Below, one piece after another: positions 1 to 8,765 of a DNA stretch of 64,000 nt (its first letter is position 1; each line of letters opens with the position of its first letter). The stretch comes from Polyangia bacterium. Lineage in GTDB: Bacteria > Myxococcota_A > Polyangia > Nannocystales > Nannocystaceae. Made by a program: the position numbers and the translations under genes. The stretch lies in assembly GCA_030424595.1 (NCBI GenBank), contig JAUHWG010000031.1, forward strand, positions 47,746-111,745, in the 5' to 3' direction. The notes beneath the pieces were generated by a model. The model worked only from the letters and a program-made list of their open reading frames with translations, searched no databases and was not told the origin of the DNA.

Positions 1-1101
1 CAGCATCGGCGGACCGTCGCGGTCGAGCGGAGGAAGCACGCCTTTGTTCTCCCCATGGCCGCGGATCCGGAGAGCGTCCGCGTGGACCCCGACTTCCGGG
101 TCGTCTGCGCGCTCGACTTCAACCCCGGCTCGCCGCGGCTGCGGACCCAGCTGAGGGCGGCGCCGGACGTGATCGGCCGGATCCTCGCGGGGCGGGAGCT
201 CGTCAAGTCGGGCGCCCGCGGCGATCTCGAGGCCGTCGGCGATGCCTGGCCAGACGAGCCCTTCTGGGGCGTCCGCCTGGCGTGGGCCCAGGCCCTCGGC
301 AAGGCCGGCTCGACGCAGGCGCTGGGGCTCCTGCTCCGGGCCCTGGAGCGCGAGACCGACGCCCGCGTCCTGCCCACCCTCCTCCACTCGATCGGCGGGT
401 ACCGCGACAGCGCGGTGGCTCCTGCGATCGGCGCTCGCCTGGACCGCGGCGACCTGGCCCACCGAGCGACGGCGGCCGCCTACGAGGCCCTCGGCGCCCA
501 GCGGCACCGCCTCCCCGAGGCCGAGAGGCGGCGCCTGCTTGAGGCAGCGTCGCGGCCGAGCTTCGCCTCCTTCGCCACCGCGGGCGCCCTCCGGGGCCTC
601 GCCTCGACGCGCGCCCCGGAGGCCGCGGAGCGCCTGGCGGAGGCGGTCGAGCCCTGCAGCCCCTGCGGTGACGGGGCGCGACCGACCGCGGCCGTCGCCC
701 TCGGCTCCCTCGCCCGCACGCTCGACCGAGGACCGCGAGCAGCCGCGATCGAGCGCCTCGTCGACCGCCTCCGCGACCCCTCCCACCGGGTCCGCGAGGC
801 CGCGGTCACCGGCCTCCGCCTCGCCGACGCTCGCGAGGCCGCCGCTTCGATCGAGGCCTATGCTCGGCCCCTCGCGGCCCAGTACAGGATCCCCCACATG
901 CGCACGGTCGACAGCCTCCGCCGCGGCAAGGGGAGCTCGACGATAGGCGCCCTCGAGCGCTCCGTCGGCGAGCTCGAGACCAAGCTCCGGGAGCTCCAGG
1001 AGAGCGTCGACAGGCTCCAGGATCGGCGCTCGAGCGCAGGCGAGCCCGACCCGGGGATGGCGGAGCCAGACGCCGAGGCGAGCCCAGCGTCTGACTCCTA
1101 G
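1..1101 (+). CDS. M1-family metallopeptidase, C-terminal HEAT-repeat part (5' end outside window)
   Basis: The reading frame is open from the first base, so the gene starts upstream and only its last 366 codons are here. The visible part begins with a segment typical of the end of the M1 beta-domain (AFVLPM..., then VRVDPDFRVVCALDF) and continues as alpha-helical HEAT-type repeats (PFWGVRLAWAQALGKAGS, VREAAVTGLRLADA). The last ~60 residues form a charged coiled coil (LERSVGELETKLRELQESVDRLQDR) with an acidic tail. M1 aminopeptidases with C-terminal HEAT repeats are known from bacteria and archaea. The HExxH catalytic domain would be in the missing upstream part, so activity cannot be judged. 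The TAG stop lies inside the first unit of a 14-bp tandem repeat. An internal ATG at 55 is not a credible start because the conserved segment begins before it. Confidence 0.6.
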   Translation, partial: QHRRTVAVERRKHAFVLPMAADPESVRVDPDFRVVCALDFNPGSPRLRTQLRAAPDVIGRILAGRELVKSGARGDLEAVGDAWPDEPFWGVRLAWAQALGKAGSTQALGLLLRALERETDARVLPTLLHSIGGYRDSAVAPAIGARLDRGDLAHRATAAAYEALGAQRHRLPEAERRRLLEAASRPSFASFATAGALRGLASTRAPEAAERLAEAVEPCSPCGDGARPTAAVALGSLARTLDRGPRAAAIERLVDRLRDPSHRVREAAVTGLRLADAREAAASIEAYARPLAAQYRIPHMRTVDSLRRGKGSSTIGALERSVGELETKLRELQESVDRLQDRRSSAGEPDPGMAEPDAEASPASDS

Positions 1102-1172
1102 TCCGGGGCTCCTAGTCCGGGGCTCCTAGTCCGGGGCTCCTAGTCCGGGGCTCCTAGTCCGGGGCTCCTAGT
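1095..1172. repeat. 14-bp tandem repeat, 5.5 copies
   Basis: The unit ctcctagtccgggg occurs five times in full from 1095 and a sixth time in part (ctcctagt), then is cut by the fold-back element. A further 1.5 copies follow the element at 2445-2469, so the element sits inside the array. The first unit supplies the TAG stop of the upstream peptidase gene. Because 14 is not a multiple of 3, successive TAGs fall in all three frames. Confidence 0.95.
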
Positions 1173-2444
1173 CCTGAAATAAGCGCTGCTGTGAGGCGTC
1201 CTAGACAACCCGCGTAGAGTCGTCAGTGACACGGGGTTTGCGCTTCGCGCTGTGTCCGTGTGGGTGAAGGCTCACCTCCTGCTTGACGACGGGCGGAGCT
1301 CGGAGGCTGTAGGCGGGCGGGCGAGGGGCGACGAGGCGGGTCCCTCGCGGACGCGGGTCCTCCCATGCCACGTGCTCGCCACGGGATAGGCTGGTCTGCT
1401 TGAAGAGACAGGGGACGCGTGTCTCCGCGCGAGGCACGGGTCCTCCCGCTGCGTCCCATCCGTCGCCCCTCGCTCGCCCGAGCAAGTCTTCCTGGGCTCC
1501 GCTGCCGGGTGCGTAGAGGACTCGCGAGTGCAGATGTTCTCTCGACACACGCTCGTCGAGTCTCTCGCGCACCTGATGAGCAACAACGCGCATCGCCGGT
1601 CGAACTTCGGTCGGTACCGAAGCCAGAGCGATCGAGAGCCTCCGAAACGCCTGTGAGAACACCGAGCACGAAGCTGCCGCCGAGGAAGAGGTTGTAGACG
1701 TGGCTCAGGACGTGCGTCGATTCCTAGTAGCGGCGCTTGTTCTCGAAGACCTTCACGCGGCCGTTGATCGAGCGCCGGAGCTTGAGGCGATCGATCGAGC
1801 CGCGAGCGTGAGCCCAGCGAAGGGGGTCACAGGAGCCGGGTCGACGACCAACTCTACCGCCGGAGGCTCGAAGCTCTTGCACTTCGGTCAAGCGCTTGCC
1901 TGTGGGCTACGTTCTTGCCGACGGTCGGCCTTGAGATGACTCGCGCGAGTTGTCCCGCTCGGTGTTCTCACTGGGACCTCGGAGGCTCGCGCTCGCTTGG
2001 ACTTCGACACGGACCGAAGTTCGGCCGACGATGCGCGTTGCTCATCATCGTCGAGAGTCTCGACGAGCACGTATCGAGCGAAGACCTACGCGAGCAAGCG
2101 ATCCACGTACCCGCAAGCGGAGCGCCGACAGACTCGCTCGGGCGAGCGAGGGGCGACGGGTGGGACGCAGCGGGAGGACCCGTGCCTCGCGCGGAGACAC
2201 GCGTACCTGTCTCTTCAAGCAGCTCAGCTTGACCCGTGGCGAGCACGTGGCATGGGAGGACCCGCGTCCGCGAGGGACCCGCCTCGTCGCCCCTCGCCCG
2301 CCCGCCTTCAGCCTCCGAGCTCCGCCCGTCGTCAAGCGAGAGGTGAGCGCTCACCCGCACAGATACGGTCGAAGCGCGAAACCCGTCTCATCAGGGGTTC
2401 TACGCTGGCTCGTGATGGCACCTCACACCAGCGCTTATTTCAGG
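1173..2444. mobile_element. fold-back element with long inverted-repeat arms
   Basis: The ends are 24-bp inverted repeats (1173-1196 and 2421-2444, 23 of 24 bases matching), beginning cctgaaataagcgctg. Inside them, 1173-~1672 and ~1952-2444 are imperfect inverted copies of each other, for example the block starting gacgggcggagctcgg on the left and its complement on the right. The arms enclose about 280 bp carrying a broken reading frame. The flanking base string cctagt occurs on both sides, which could be a 6-bp target duplication or simply the repeat array it interrupts. No intact transposase is encoded, so it would have to be mobilised in trans. A diverged single-arm copy is at 63502-64000. 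The element type is not one I can name. Confidence 0.7.
1652..1906 (-). pseudogene. broken gene fragment in the loop of the fold-back element
   Basis: Read on the minus strand, the segment gives a coherent protein-like frame (TGKRLTEVQELRASGG, DPLRWAHARGSIDRLK, INGRVKVFENKRRY, then ESTHVLSHVYNLFLGGSF) interrupted by an in-frame TAG at 1724-1726, with no start codon after the upstream TAG at 1907-1909. It looks like the remnant of the element's own gene, possibly the C-terminal part of a transposase-like protein. I cannot assign a family from the sequence alone. Confidence 0.4.
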
Positions 2445-2561
2445 CCTAGTCCGGGGCTCCTAGTCCGGACGATGTGGGAGGGCTCGGGTCCGCGGCGGAT
2501 CCTCGCCGCAGCTCCCCAAAGCTCGTCGTCACACACGTCGGCCGCGACCGGTCTGAGACGC

Positions 2562-3293
2562 TCAGGTGTTGACGACCGGCAGAGCGACAAACGAAACAGA
2601 GCGACCGCCGCCCTCGATCGCGCCGGCCACGTACACCCGGAGGTGCGCTGTGTGATTGGGTCCCCCGAAGAACGCAGGTGCGATCCGCGTCCCGAATTCG
2701 TCGAGATAGCGCGCGAGCACGATCCCAGGGAGGATGCGGTCCTCGCGGACCGCCCGCAGCCGTCCCTGGCTCGCGTCGATGCCGTACGACCAGCTGTGCT
2801 TCCAGATCGTCCTGTGCTCACCCTGGAGACCTGTGAAGCCGTTGACCGGCGCTTCGTCGAGGCACTGCGACGAGCCGAGCCACTCTCCGAAGGTCTTGTC
2901 GACCCACTCGAAGACCACGTCACGATCGTCGACGAGGGGAATGTTCACGACCTCCGGCTCTCCCAGGTCGCCCTCGGTGGTCGACTCGCTGAAGCGGTAG
3001 CCCTGATCGACGAGGGCTTGCAGGTATGCGTGCGCCGTCTGTGCGCCGCTCGCCTCCTCCCAGCCGAGCCATGCGCGAAAGTCCAGGGAGGGGAGCCCCC
3101 GCTCGGCGATCGCTTCGCGCTCTTGGTCGCTCGCGTCGGTCCCGAGCACCGCGCACTCGGTGTTCTTCGCGAGCTTCCACTGCGGCTTGAAGTCGACGTC
3201 CCAGAGCGCGTCGCTGAGGAGCGCCCGCACCCCGGCCTTCTTTAGGCCGCCAAAGTTCGTCCCTAGAAACGCAGTTGTTCGGTTTAGGAGCAT
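2562..3293 (-). CDS. hypothetical protein with a BRCT-like N-terminal segment
   Basis: A 243-residue soluble protein without signal peptide or membrane segment. The first ~70 residues (FLGTNFGGLKKAGVRALL, then WKLAKNTECAVLGTDAS and EAIAERGLPSLDFRAWL) follow the order of a BRCT domain (G-rich turn, 'd.lvlG..as.K...A.e.Gl.ii....'). This is a weak resemblance and I claim it only as a possibility. The rest is rich in Trp, Gly and acidic residues and unrecognised. The ATG lies 2 bp after the stop of the ankyrin gene, so the two are almost certainly co-transcribed and translationally coupled. The fold-back element ends about 120 bp past its stop. Confidence 0.6.
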   Translation of the reverse strand: MLLNRTTAFLGTNFGGLKKAGVRALLSDALWDVDFKPQWKLAKNTECAVLGTDASDQEREAIAERGLPSLDFRAWLGWEEASGAQTAHAYLQALVDQGYRFSESTTEGDLGEPEVVNIPLVDDRDVVFEWVDKTFGEWLGSSQCLDEAPVNGFTGLQGEHRTIWKHSWSYGIDASQGRLRAVREDRILPGIVLARYLDEFGTRIAPAFFGGPNHTAHLRVYVAGAIEGGGRSVSFVALPVVNT

Positions 3294-3295
3294 GA

Positions 3296-5275
3296 CTAGA
3301 TTCCCACCATCAAGAGGATCTCGCTCGCGGCGCGCTTGCGATGACCGGTCTGCTTCTTCGGCAGCGACAGCACATGCCCGCGCACCGTGTCCAAGGGCTT
3401 CCCTGGCAGCGAGACGCTGGCTTCGAGGTCGATGTCACCCGATCCCCAGAGGAGCCGCGCGAGGTCGACGCGGTAGGTCTGGCACGCTCTGACAAAGTCG
3501 TCGGCGGTCGCCGTGGCCCCCGCGTCGACAAGCCGCTGCAAGGAGGCGAGGTCTGTATTCGCCGAGATGCTAGCGAGGGGTCGCCGCCCCCCCTCCGGCT
3601 CCGCCTTCGCGCCCAGCGCGAGCAGTCGTTCGACGAGCTTGTACTGCGGGGTCGGAGGACAGCCTCGGACCAGGAGCGCGGTCGAGAGCAGCGCCTGCAT
3701 GATCTCGGGCTCGTGGGGGATGTGCTCGGCAAGGAACGCGAGCACACGCGCGCCGCCTGAGCTTGGGTTGCGTTGGACCGCCTGCCACAGCCCGCGACCC
3801 GGCACTCCGGCTGCCAGCAGCCGAGCGAGGGCGTCGACGTCCCGATGCTCGACGAGGAAGCGAAGGTGGGGTCCGCGTACCTGCTTGGCTGCGGCCCCCC
3901 AGTCGACGCTGGGGTGGCCGACCTCCAGCCAAAACGCCCGCATGGCCTTCGCGTCGAGCGAACCAGCAGCCGAGTAGTCGACGGGGCTCCCGGCTGCGCT
4001 CTCGAGCACCTTCAGGAGCTGCGTATGCCCCTTGCGCCGAGCCGCCGCGATGTGCTCCGGGTCGACTCTGGCGGCGTCGGCCCCCGCCTCGAGCAGGAGG
4101 GCCGCGCATGCCCCGGCGTCATCCTTGTTGGAGTTGTAGACATGGGTGGCGATGCAGACCCTCTCGATCGCCTCGGTCGTGGCCTTGGCGCCCGCCTCCA
4201 GCAGCCGCTTGAGTCCGGACGGATGGAGCTTCGTGCAGGCCGTGAGCATCGCCGCTGCGAGACACTCGTCGCTCGGCCCAGCAGCCAAGAGACGCTCGAA
4301 GAGCGCGGCGTAGGGGAGGCTCTCGCCGAGGGCGCACCGTCCACGTCGGTCGACAAGCGCTGCGCTCGCACCGGCGTCGAGCAGAGTTCGTGCGAGCTCC
4401 ACCTTCCCCAGGATCAACGCGTGCACCAGCGCCGATGTGTTGTCCGCGTCGACGGCGTCGACGTGGCCCTCGGCGAGGAGGGCCGCGACCGCGGCGTCAT
4501 CCTTCGCCACGATCGCCGCAGGCAGACGGGAGTCGACGATCCCGCTCGGGGAGAGGCCCGCGGCCGCAAACGCGGCGAGCGCAGCGGCACGCGGCGCGGC
4601 GCGATCCGCTGCGAGTGTGGGCGGCGTCCAACCGGCCGCGTTCTCGGTGACCGTGGCGCCCGCCTCGAGGAGCCGAGCGATCGCCGCAGCATCATCCTTG
4701 AGGGTCCACTCGTGCAGGAGCGAACCGCTCCTCGGCTCGGGGAGCGAAGGGTCCGCGCCGGCGCTGAGCAACCAGTCGAGCGACACGGCGCTCTTGCACC
4801 AGCTGAGGGGGCGAGACTCGGGGGTCCCGTTCACGTCCGCCCCAGCGGCGACCAGAGCGTCGAAGAGCTCCTTGTGCTCATGGCGAAGCGCGCTCTGAAG
4901 GCCCAAGTAGCCCCACTTGCCGGCCTCGTTCGGGTCGTATCCGTGCTCCAGCAGGACCTGGAGCGCCTCCTTCGACGGCTCTGCGTTCAGGAGCAGCTCA
5001 AACGCAGGCTTGTTGGTCCGGTCGGTCACGCGAATGCTGGCTCCGCCGGCCGCGAGGTACTCCACGATCTCGAGGTGGCCCGCGCTCGCGGCCGAGGCGA
5101 TGAGCGATGCGTCAGCGCCCTCCCCTCGGACCGGAGCACCGAGCGCCTCGACCTCCTGGAGCAGCTTCAAGTCGCCCCGAGTGATGATCTCCCAGATCGC
5201 CCGCCGCGGGTTGGGATCCAACTTCTGCTTCTTGAGCAGTGCCTTGAGTCTCTTCGCCGGATCGACCGTGGTCAT
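3296..5275 (-). CDS. ankyrin-repeat protein
   Basis: A 659-residue protein built of ankyrin-type helical repeats over most of its length, e.g. SLIASAASAGHLEIVEYLAAGGASI, LLEHGYDPNEAGKWGYLGLQSAL, LVHALILGKVELARTLLDAGASAALVDRRGR and LLLEAGADAARVDPEHI. The first ~45 residues (DPAKRLKALLKKQKLDPNP) are a basic cap. No signal peptide or membrane helix is seen, so a cytoplasmic protein-binding role is likely; no catalytic domain is visible. I chose the ATG at 5275 because it gives a natural N-terminus; a GTG nine bases upstream is also in frame. It is followed after 2 bp by the 243-residue unknown gene. The partner protein is not predictable. Confidence 0.85.
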   Translation of the reverse strand: MTTVDPAKRLKALLKKQKLDPNPRRAIWEIITRGDLKLLQEVEALGAPVRGEGADASLIASAASAGHLEIVEYLAAGGASIRVTDRTNKPAFELLLNAEPSKEALQVLLEHGYDPNEAGKWGYLGLQSALRHEHKELFDALVAAGADVNGTPESRPLSWCKSAVSLDWLLSAGADPSLPEPRSGSLLHEWTLKDDAAAIARLLEAGATVTENAAGWTPPTLAADRAAPRAAALAAFAAAGLSPSGIVDSRLPAAIVAKDDAAVAALLAEGHVDAVDADNTSALVHALILGKVELARTLLDAGASAALVDRRGRCALGESLPYAALFERLLAAGPSDECLAAAMLTACTKLHPSGLKRLLEAGAKATTEAIERVCIATHVYNSNKDDAGACAALLLEAGADAARVDPEHIAAARRKGHTQLLKVLESAAGSPVDYSAAGSLDAKAMRAFWLEVGHPSVDWGAAAKQVRGPHLRFLVEHRDVDALARLLAAGVPGRGLWQAVQRNPSSGGARVLAFLAEHIPHEPEIMQALLSTALLVRGCPPTPQYKLVERLLALGAKAEPEGGRRPLASISANTDLASLQRLVDAGATATADDFVRACQTYRVDLARLLWGSGDIDLEASVSLPGKPLDTVRGHVLSLPKKQTGHRKRAASEILLMVGI

Positions 5276-5284
5276 CGGCAGCAC

Positions 5285-5603
5285 TGTACGCGGACTCAGG
5301 GCCGAGGCGACAAGGCTTCACCACCGATCGAGCAGTCATCGCCTTATGAGTAGTTTGAGGGCCTAAAGAGTCCGTACAAGACATCGGTTTTGGAACCTTT
5401 GTCGGTCTTTGATTACACGTGAGTCTACGAATGATCTCGCCAGCATCGTGTCGCGAGGTGACGCGCTGGCTTGTGGACGGCTCGAACAATGGGATCGACC
5501 GCGTCGTCCGCGTCAACCCCGCTCATGGCGGATGCTGTGACGACCTGCCCCCTCGGTTCACGACCACCTGCAATGGATCCCGCGAGCGGTCGACCTGGGG
5601 GAA
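5285..5603. other. intergenic region upstream of the T6SS locus
   Basis: This 319-bp gap separates the divergent ankyrin gene and the first T6SS gene. The part around 5360-5420 is distinctly less GC-rich than its surroundings (tttggaacctttgtcgg, then gattacacg) and is the best place for the promoter of the rightward operon. I see no convincing -35/-10 pair. A short frame from 5419 has poor codon character and overlaps the FHA gene, so I do not call it. Confidence 0.4.
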
Positions 5604-6848
5604 GTGCCGAGCCTCTGGATCACCGTCATCGACCACGAGAGTGGTGAGCGTCACCAGCACCGTGCCCTCGCCTCCCCGGTCCGCATAGGCCGCGATCAGA
5701 GCAATGATCTGGTGCTCACCGCCGCGTACGTCGCCCGCTGGCAGGCGGTGCTCAGCTTCACAGCGGAGGGGCTCTCCGTCGTCCTCCTCGGCGCCGCGAA
5801 CCCGCTCCGCCACGGCGCCAAACCACTCTCTCCGGGGGTCCAGACCGAGCTCTCGCCGACAGACGCGCTTACCCTCGGGAGCCTTGAAATTCGGCTCCGC
5901 CTCCGCCCCGAGGAGAGCCGCGCCCGGCAGGTGACCCGAGCGGGACCGCCGAGCCCTGACGAAGGCGCGGCCCTCAAGGGCAGCATTGATCCCGATCTCG
6001 GTGAATTCGGCGACACAGGCGACACAGGCGACACAGGGGCCTCAGACACGTCCCCCCTCGCGATCCTCCGCCGACGGATCCCCGCGCTCTGTGAGCTGCA
6101 CCGGAGCGCCGTCCTCGCCCTCCGCGCCTGGGAGGCGAGCTGCGCCGCCGAGTTCGACCGCCTCTCCGCGATAAGAGGCCCTGAAGCGGTCGCGGCCGAG
6201 ACCCTCCTCCGGGACCAGATCGCCTCGCTGGGGCCCCTGCTCGAGTCCTGGCGTCCACCTCCGGGTCCAGAGCTGATCTCAGCCCGCGGTCTCGCCCAGG
6301 AGCTGGCCCTAGAGCTCGCCCCTGACCTTCCCCCGCCCCGGGATGAGGCGGCGATCCGCGGACTTGTCCGGCGAGTCGCGGGGGCGCTGCGCTCGCTGGC
6401 GACGATGGCCGTCGAGCTCCAGCGGATCTGGGCCGATGAGCGCAACCACCTCGGGATCCGCTCGCCCGCCGATGACCTCGGGCTCCTCGACCTCAGCCCC
6501 CAGGCGCTCGTCGAGCGTATGGTCGACCCCGAGGCGGACAAGGCCCGCACCGACGCCGCGCTCATCGGCGCAGCCGTCGGCCTTCAGGACCATGTCCGGG
6601 CCCTGATCCGGTCGGCGCAGAGGGCCGCCCTCGACCTCACCGCACGGCTCGCGCCGCCGAGCTTTGATCGGAGCGGCGCGGCGACGCTCATCCCCTGGCG
6701 CGGAGCCGCGGCCTGGCGCTCCTATCGCGACGTCTACAACGCCCTTTGCGGCCGCGAGGGAGAGCGAAGCGCGGAGACGCTGCGGGAGTTGATGCGAGCC
6801 GCCTATGCCCGCGAGATCGAGCCGACAGACAGGGACGACACACCATGA
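5604..6848 (+). CDS. T6SS-associated FHA-domain protein (TagH/Fha-like)
   Basis: A 414-residue protein with an N-terminal FHA domain (about residues 24-98: VRIGRDQSNDLVL) and a C-terminal helical domain (about 230-405) resembling that of T6SS FHA proteins (ALVERMVDPEAD..., GAAAWRSYRDVYNAL..., LRELMRAAYAREIEP). In known systems such proteins are targets of Thr kinase/phosphatase control (PpkA/PppA) and help trigger assembly. Oddly, the phosphopeptide-binding SxxH segment is replaced by ARWQA, so classic pThr binding may be lost. The linker carries a GDTGDTGDTG stretch encoded by a 9-bp repeat near 6010-6040. GTG start with a GGGGGA ribosome site at about 5597-5602. It heads the T6SS gene set. 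A 13-codon frame (6845-6886) bridges it to the next gene. Confidence 0.8.
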   Translation: MPSLWITVIDHESGERHQHRALASPVRIGRDQSNDLVLTAAYVARWQAVLSFTAEGLSVVLLGAANPLRHGAKPLSPGVQTELSPTDALTLGSLEIRLRLRPEESRARQVTRAGPPSPDEGAALKGSIDPDLGEFGDTGDTGDTGASDTSPLAILRRRIPALCELHRSAVLALRAWEASCAAEFDRLSAIRGPEAVAAETLLRDQIASLGPLLESWRPPPGPELISARGLAQELALELAPDLPPPRDEAAIRGLVRRVAGALRSLATMAVELQRIWADERNHLGIRSPADDLGLLDLSPQALVERMVDPEADKARTDAALIGAAVGLQDHVRALIRSAQRAALDLTARLAPPSFDRSGAATLIPWRGAAAWRSYRDVYNALCGREGERSAETLRELMRAAYAREIEPTDRDDTP

Positions 6849-6882
6849 AAGCCGCTGACGAGCGCATCGAGGACCAGAAGCG

Positions 6883-7842
6883 ATGAAGACCCCGACATTC
6901 GCGTCCGCGATCACAGCGCTGACGCTCCTCCTCAGCGGTCCTCTCTCCGGCTGTGCTCACAGGCCGCACCGACCGACGGCCTGCTCGTTTCGAGCCCCGG
7001 CCGGCGCCGACGCCTTGACCACCGCCTCGCTGATCCCTCCGCCTGTCTGGGCCGATCTGCTCGCCCCCGATCACCGCGACCGTCAGGACCCGCTCGCCGA
7101 GCTCCACAGCTGCAGCGGCTCAGCCTTGATCACGCCGAGCCTCCAGGGCCACGCCCAGCGCCTTCCGAGCCGTGAGATCGACGAGCGCTCCATGACCATG
7201 ACCGCGGTCGGTGACGATGTCCTGCTCTGGCTCCGGCTCCTCGACTTCGACGACGGTGATTCCCTCGGCGTTCTCGCCCTCCTGAGCCGCCACTCGATCG
7301 ACGATGATCCGACCGGCGCGCACCTCGAGGTCCGCGCAGTGGGCACGCTCCGGGCACCGGCGATCCCGCTCGATCTCCGCGTCGAGCCCCTCGGCGACGG
7401 TCACAGGGTGATCCTCGCTCGAGGCCGGCGCTGCCGGGAGGAGACCCCCTGCGTCGTCGAGGTCCAGCTCCTCCCGTGGATCGGTGATCGCTTCGTCGAC
7501 GCAACGCTCACCTCTTCCAGCGCGACCGAGCCCATGCCCGCGAGGATCCGCCTCCGCGAGGCGAGCGCTGGTGCGGTCGTAGACGGCTGGAGACGGGAGG
7601 CGGAGGTCCGCCGGACGATCCGCGCCGAGGCCTCGGGGCTCGTCGTCCTAGAGACGCTCCATGTTCGCCGCTGTCCGGGCGCGCTCCCCGAGGGCTGCGA
7701 AGAGGAGGCGAAGGTCCACCGAGAGCGCCCCCTTCGCTATCGCGACGCGGAGCTCGAGATCGCTCCCTCGATCTGGCCTATCGCCGGCTCGCCAGAGGCT
7801 CTCGTCCCTCTCGACCCTGACGCGCCCGACGCAAGAGGCTAG
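6883..7842 (+). CDS. hypothetical lipoprotein in the T6SS locus
   Basis: A 319-residue protein with a clear lipoprotein signal (hydrophobic ALTLLLSGPLSGC, modified Cys24). The mature part is acidic, beta-rich and contains six further cysteines, including a closely spaced set (GRRCREETPC, RRCPGALPEGCEEE) compatible with disulfides. No family is recognised. Its start overlaps the stop of a 13-codon frame that follows the FHA gene, which implies translation within the same operon. Location among tss genes suggests an envelope accessory role, which is an inference. Confidence 0.7.
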   Translation: MKTPTFASAITALTLLLSGPLSGCAHRPHRPTACSFRAPAGADALTTASLIPPPVWADLLAPDHRDRQDPLAELHSCSGSALITPSLQGHAQRLPSREIDERSMTMTAVGDDVLLWLRLLDFDDGDSLGVLALLSRHSIDDDPTGAHLEVRAVGTLRAPAIPLDLRVEPLGDGHRVILARGRRCREETPCVVEVQLLPWIGDRFVDATLTSSSATEPMPARIRLREASAGAVVDGWRREAEVRRTIRAEASGLVVLETLHVRRCPGALPEGCEEEAKVHRERPLRYRDAELEIAPSIWPIAGSPEALVPLDPDAPDARG

Positions 7843-7886
7843 CGGCGCGGTCGATGCGCCTCCGTCGACTCGGCCCCAGCTGCGGC

Positions 7887-8047
7887 CGAGGGGCGCTCAT
7901 CGGTCAAAGCCGCGGGCTCGCTCGGTGTCCGCTCGCTCGCCGCGATAGCTCCGCCGGCGCAGCGCACGATCGAGGGGCGCTCATCGGTCAAAGCCGCGGG
8001 CTCGCTCGGTGTCCGCTCGCTCGCCGCGATAGCTCCGCCGACGCAGC
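7887..8047. repeat. 77-bp tandem duplication, 84-bp period
   Basis: 7887-7963 and 7971-8047 are identical except for one base (ccgccggcgcagc versus ccgccgacgcagc). The right copy encodes the last ~22 residues and stop of the minus-strand lipoprotein gene. The left copy lies past that stop as a non-coding duplicate, so the duplication is recent. Confidence 0.9.
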
Positions 8048-8640
8048 TCTAGCCCGACCTTCGCGGAGGCCCGTCGCCGCCGCGGTCGTACCAGCACCTC
8101 GGTCGCGCTCGACTCTGGATCGGCGAGGCGCGGGACGAGCATGGCCCGCGAGACGCTTCGTCCGCGATAGGCCACGGCCCTCTCTCGCCCGGCTCGCTCC
8201 GGCACCGCGCCGAGAACAAAGGAGTCATCCTCGGCGACGACAAAGGCGAACGCGCAGTCGACCGCGGAGCAGGTCGGGTCAAAGCTGATCCACAGCGTGC
8301 GCTCGTCCTCCGCCGCGGCGATCACCACCCCTGCGCGATTACGGCCGACGATCTGTCGCAGCTCGCGCGAGACAAAGCGCTCCTCGACCACCCCGTCCGC
8401 CAGCTCGATCTCTCCGCTCGCGTCGAGCTCTGGGTAGACGACGATGAGCCGCCGGTCGACGTACACCCGGAGCGCGTCGAGCTCTGGATCACTGTCATGA
8501 ACCCGCGCCAGGACCTCCAGATCCACCGGCTCCCGGCGGACGCAGCCCACTCCTGAGGAGCAAGCGCTCGCCATGAGCGCTGCGACGTGGAGCGAGCGCA
8601 ACACTCGGCGCCGCCGAGCCAGCCTCAACTCCGTGATCAT
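7981..8640 (-). CDS. hypothetical lipoprotein, opposite strand within T6SS locus
   Basis: About 219 residues from the ATG at 8640: a basic start (MITELRLARRRRVLRSLH), hydrophobic stretch and a lipobox ending SSGVGC near residue 33. The mature part (VYVDRRLIVVYPELDASGEIELADGVVEERFVSRELRQIVG) is probably a small beta domain; the Arg-rich tail (RPRRRRASAKVGLELRRRSYRG) is unusual. No family is recognised. An in-frame ATG 48 bases upstream would bury the signal, so I prefer 8640. The gene interrupts the rightward T6SS gene run. Its 3' end has been duplicated in tandem (see repeat). Confidence 0.6.
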   Translation of the reverse strand: MITELRLARRRRVLRSLHVAALMASACSSGVGCVRREPVDLEVLARVHDSDPELDALRVYVDRRLIVVYPELDASGEIELADGVVEERFVSRELRQIVGRNRAGVVIAAAEDERTLWISFDPTCSAVDCAFAFVVAEDDSFVLGAVPERAGRERAVAYRGRSVSRAMLVPRLADPESSATEVLVRPRRRRASAKVGLELRRRSYRGERADTERARGFDR

Positions 8641-8765
8641 GAGGACACCCGCTATCGCCTGGTCTTTCGCACCCGGATCTCTCGGCATGGCGAGGCGATC
8701 GACCTTCGCTCCCGCTCGTTGCGCCGACCGTGCAACAGCGCCGGGCGACGGTCGACTGAGGGGCC

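Noticed and set aside
1950..3245. 431-codon frame running from the fold-back element into the 243-residue gene's antisense
   Set aside because: Joins unrelated DNA; Arg-rich shadow composition.
3773..5353. 526-codon plus-strand frame opposite the ankyrin gene
   Set aside because: Shadow; the minus strand shows clear ankyrin repeats.
5360..5420. Possible sigma-54 site in the AT-rich region before the T6SS
   Set aside because: GG is present but no GC pair 10 bp downstream.
5419..5688. 89-codon frame before the FHA gene
   Set aside because: Overlaps the better-supported FHA gene and lacks family or codon support.
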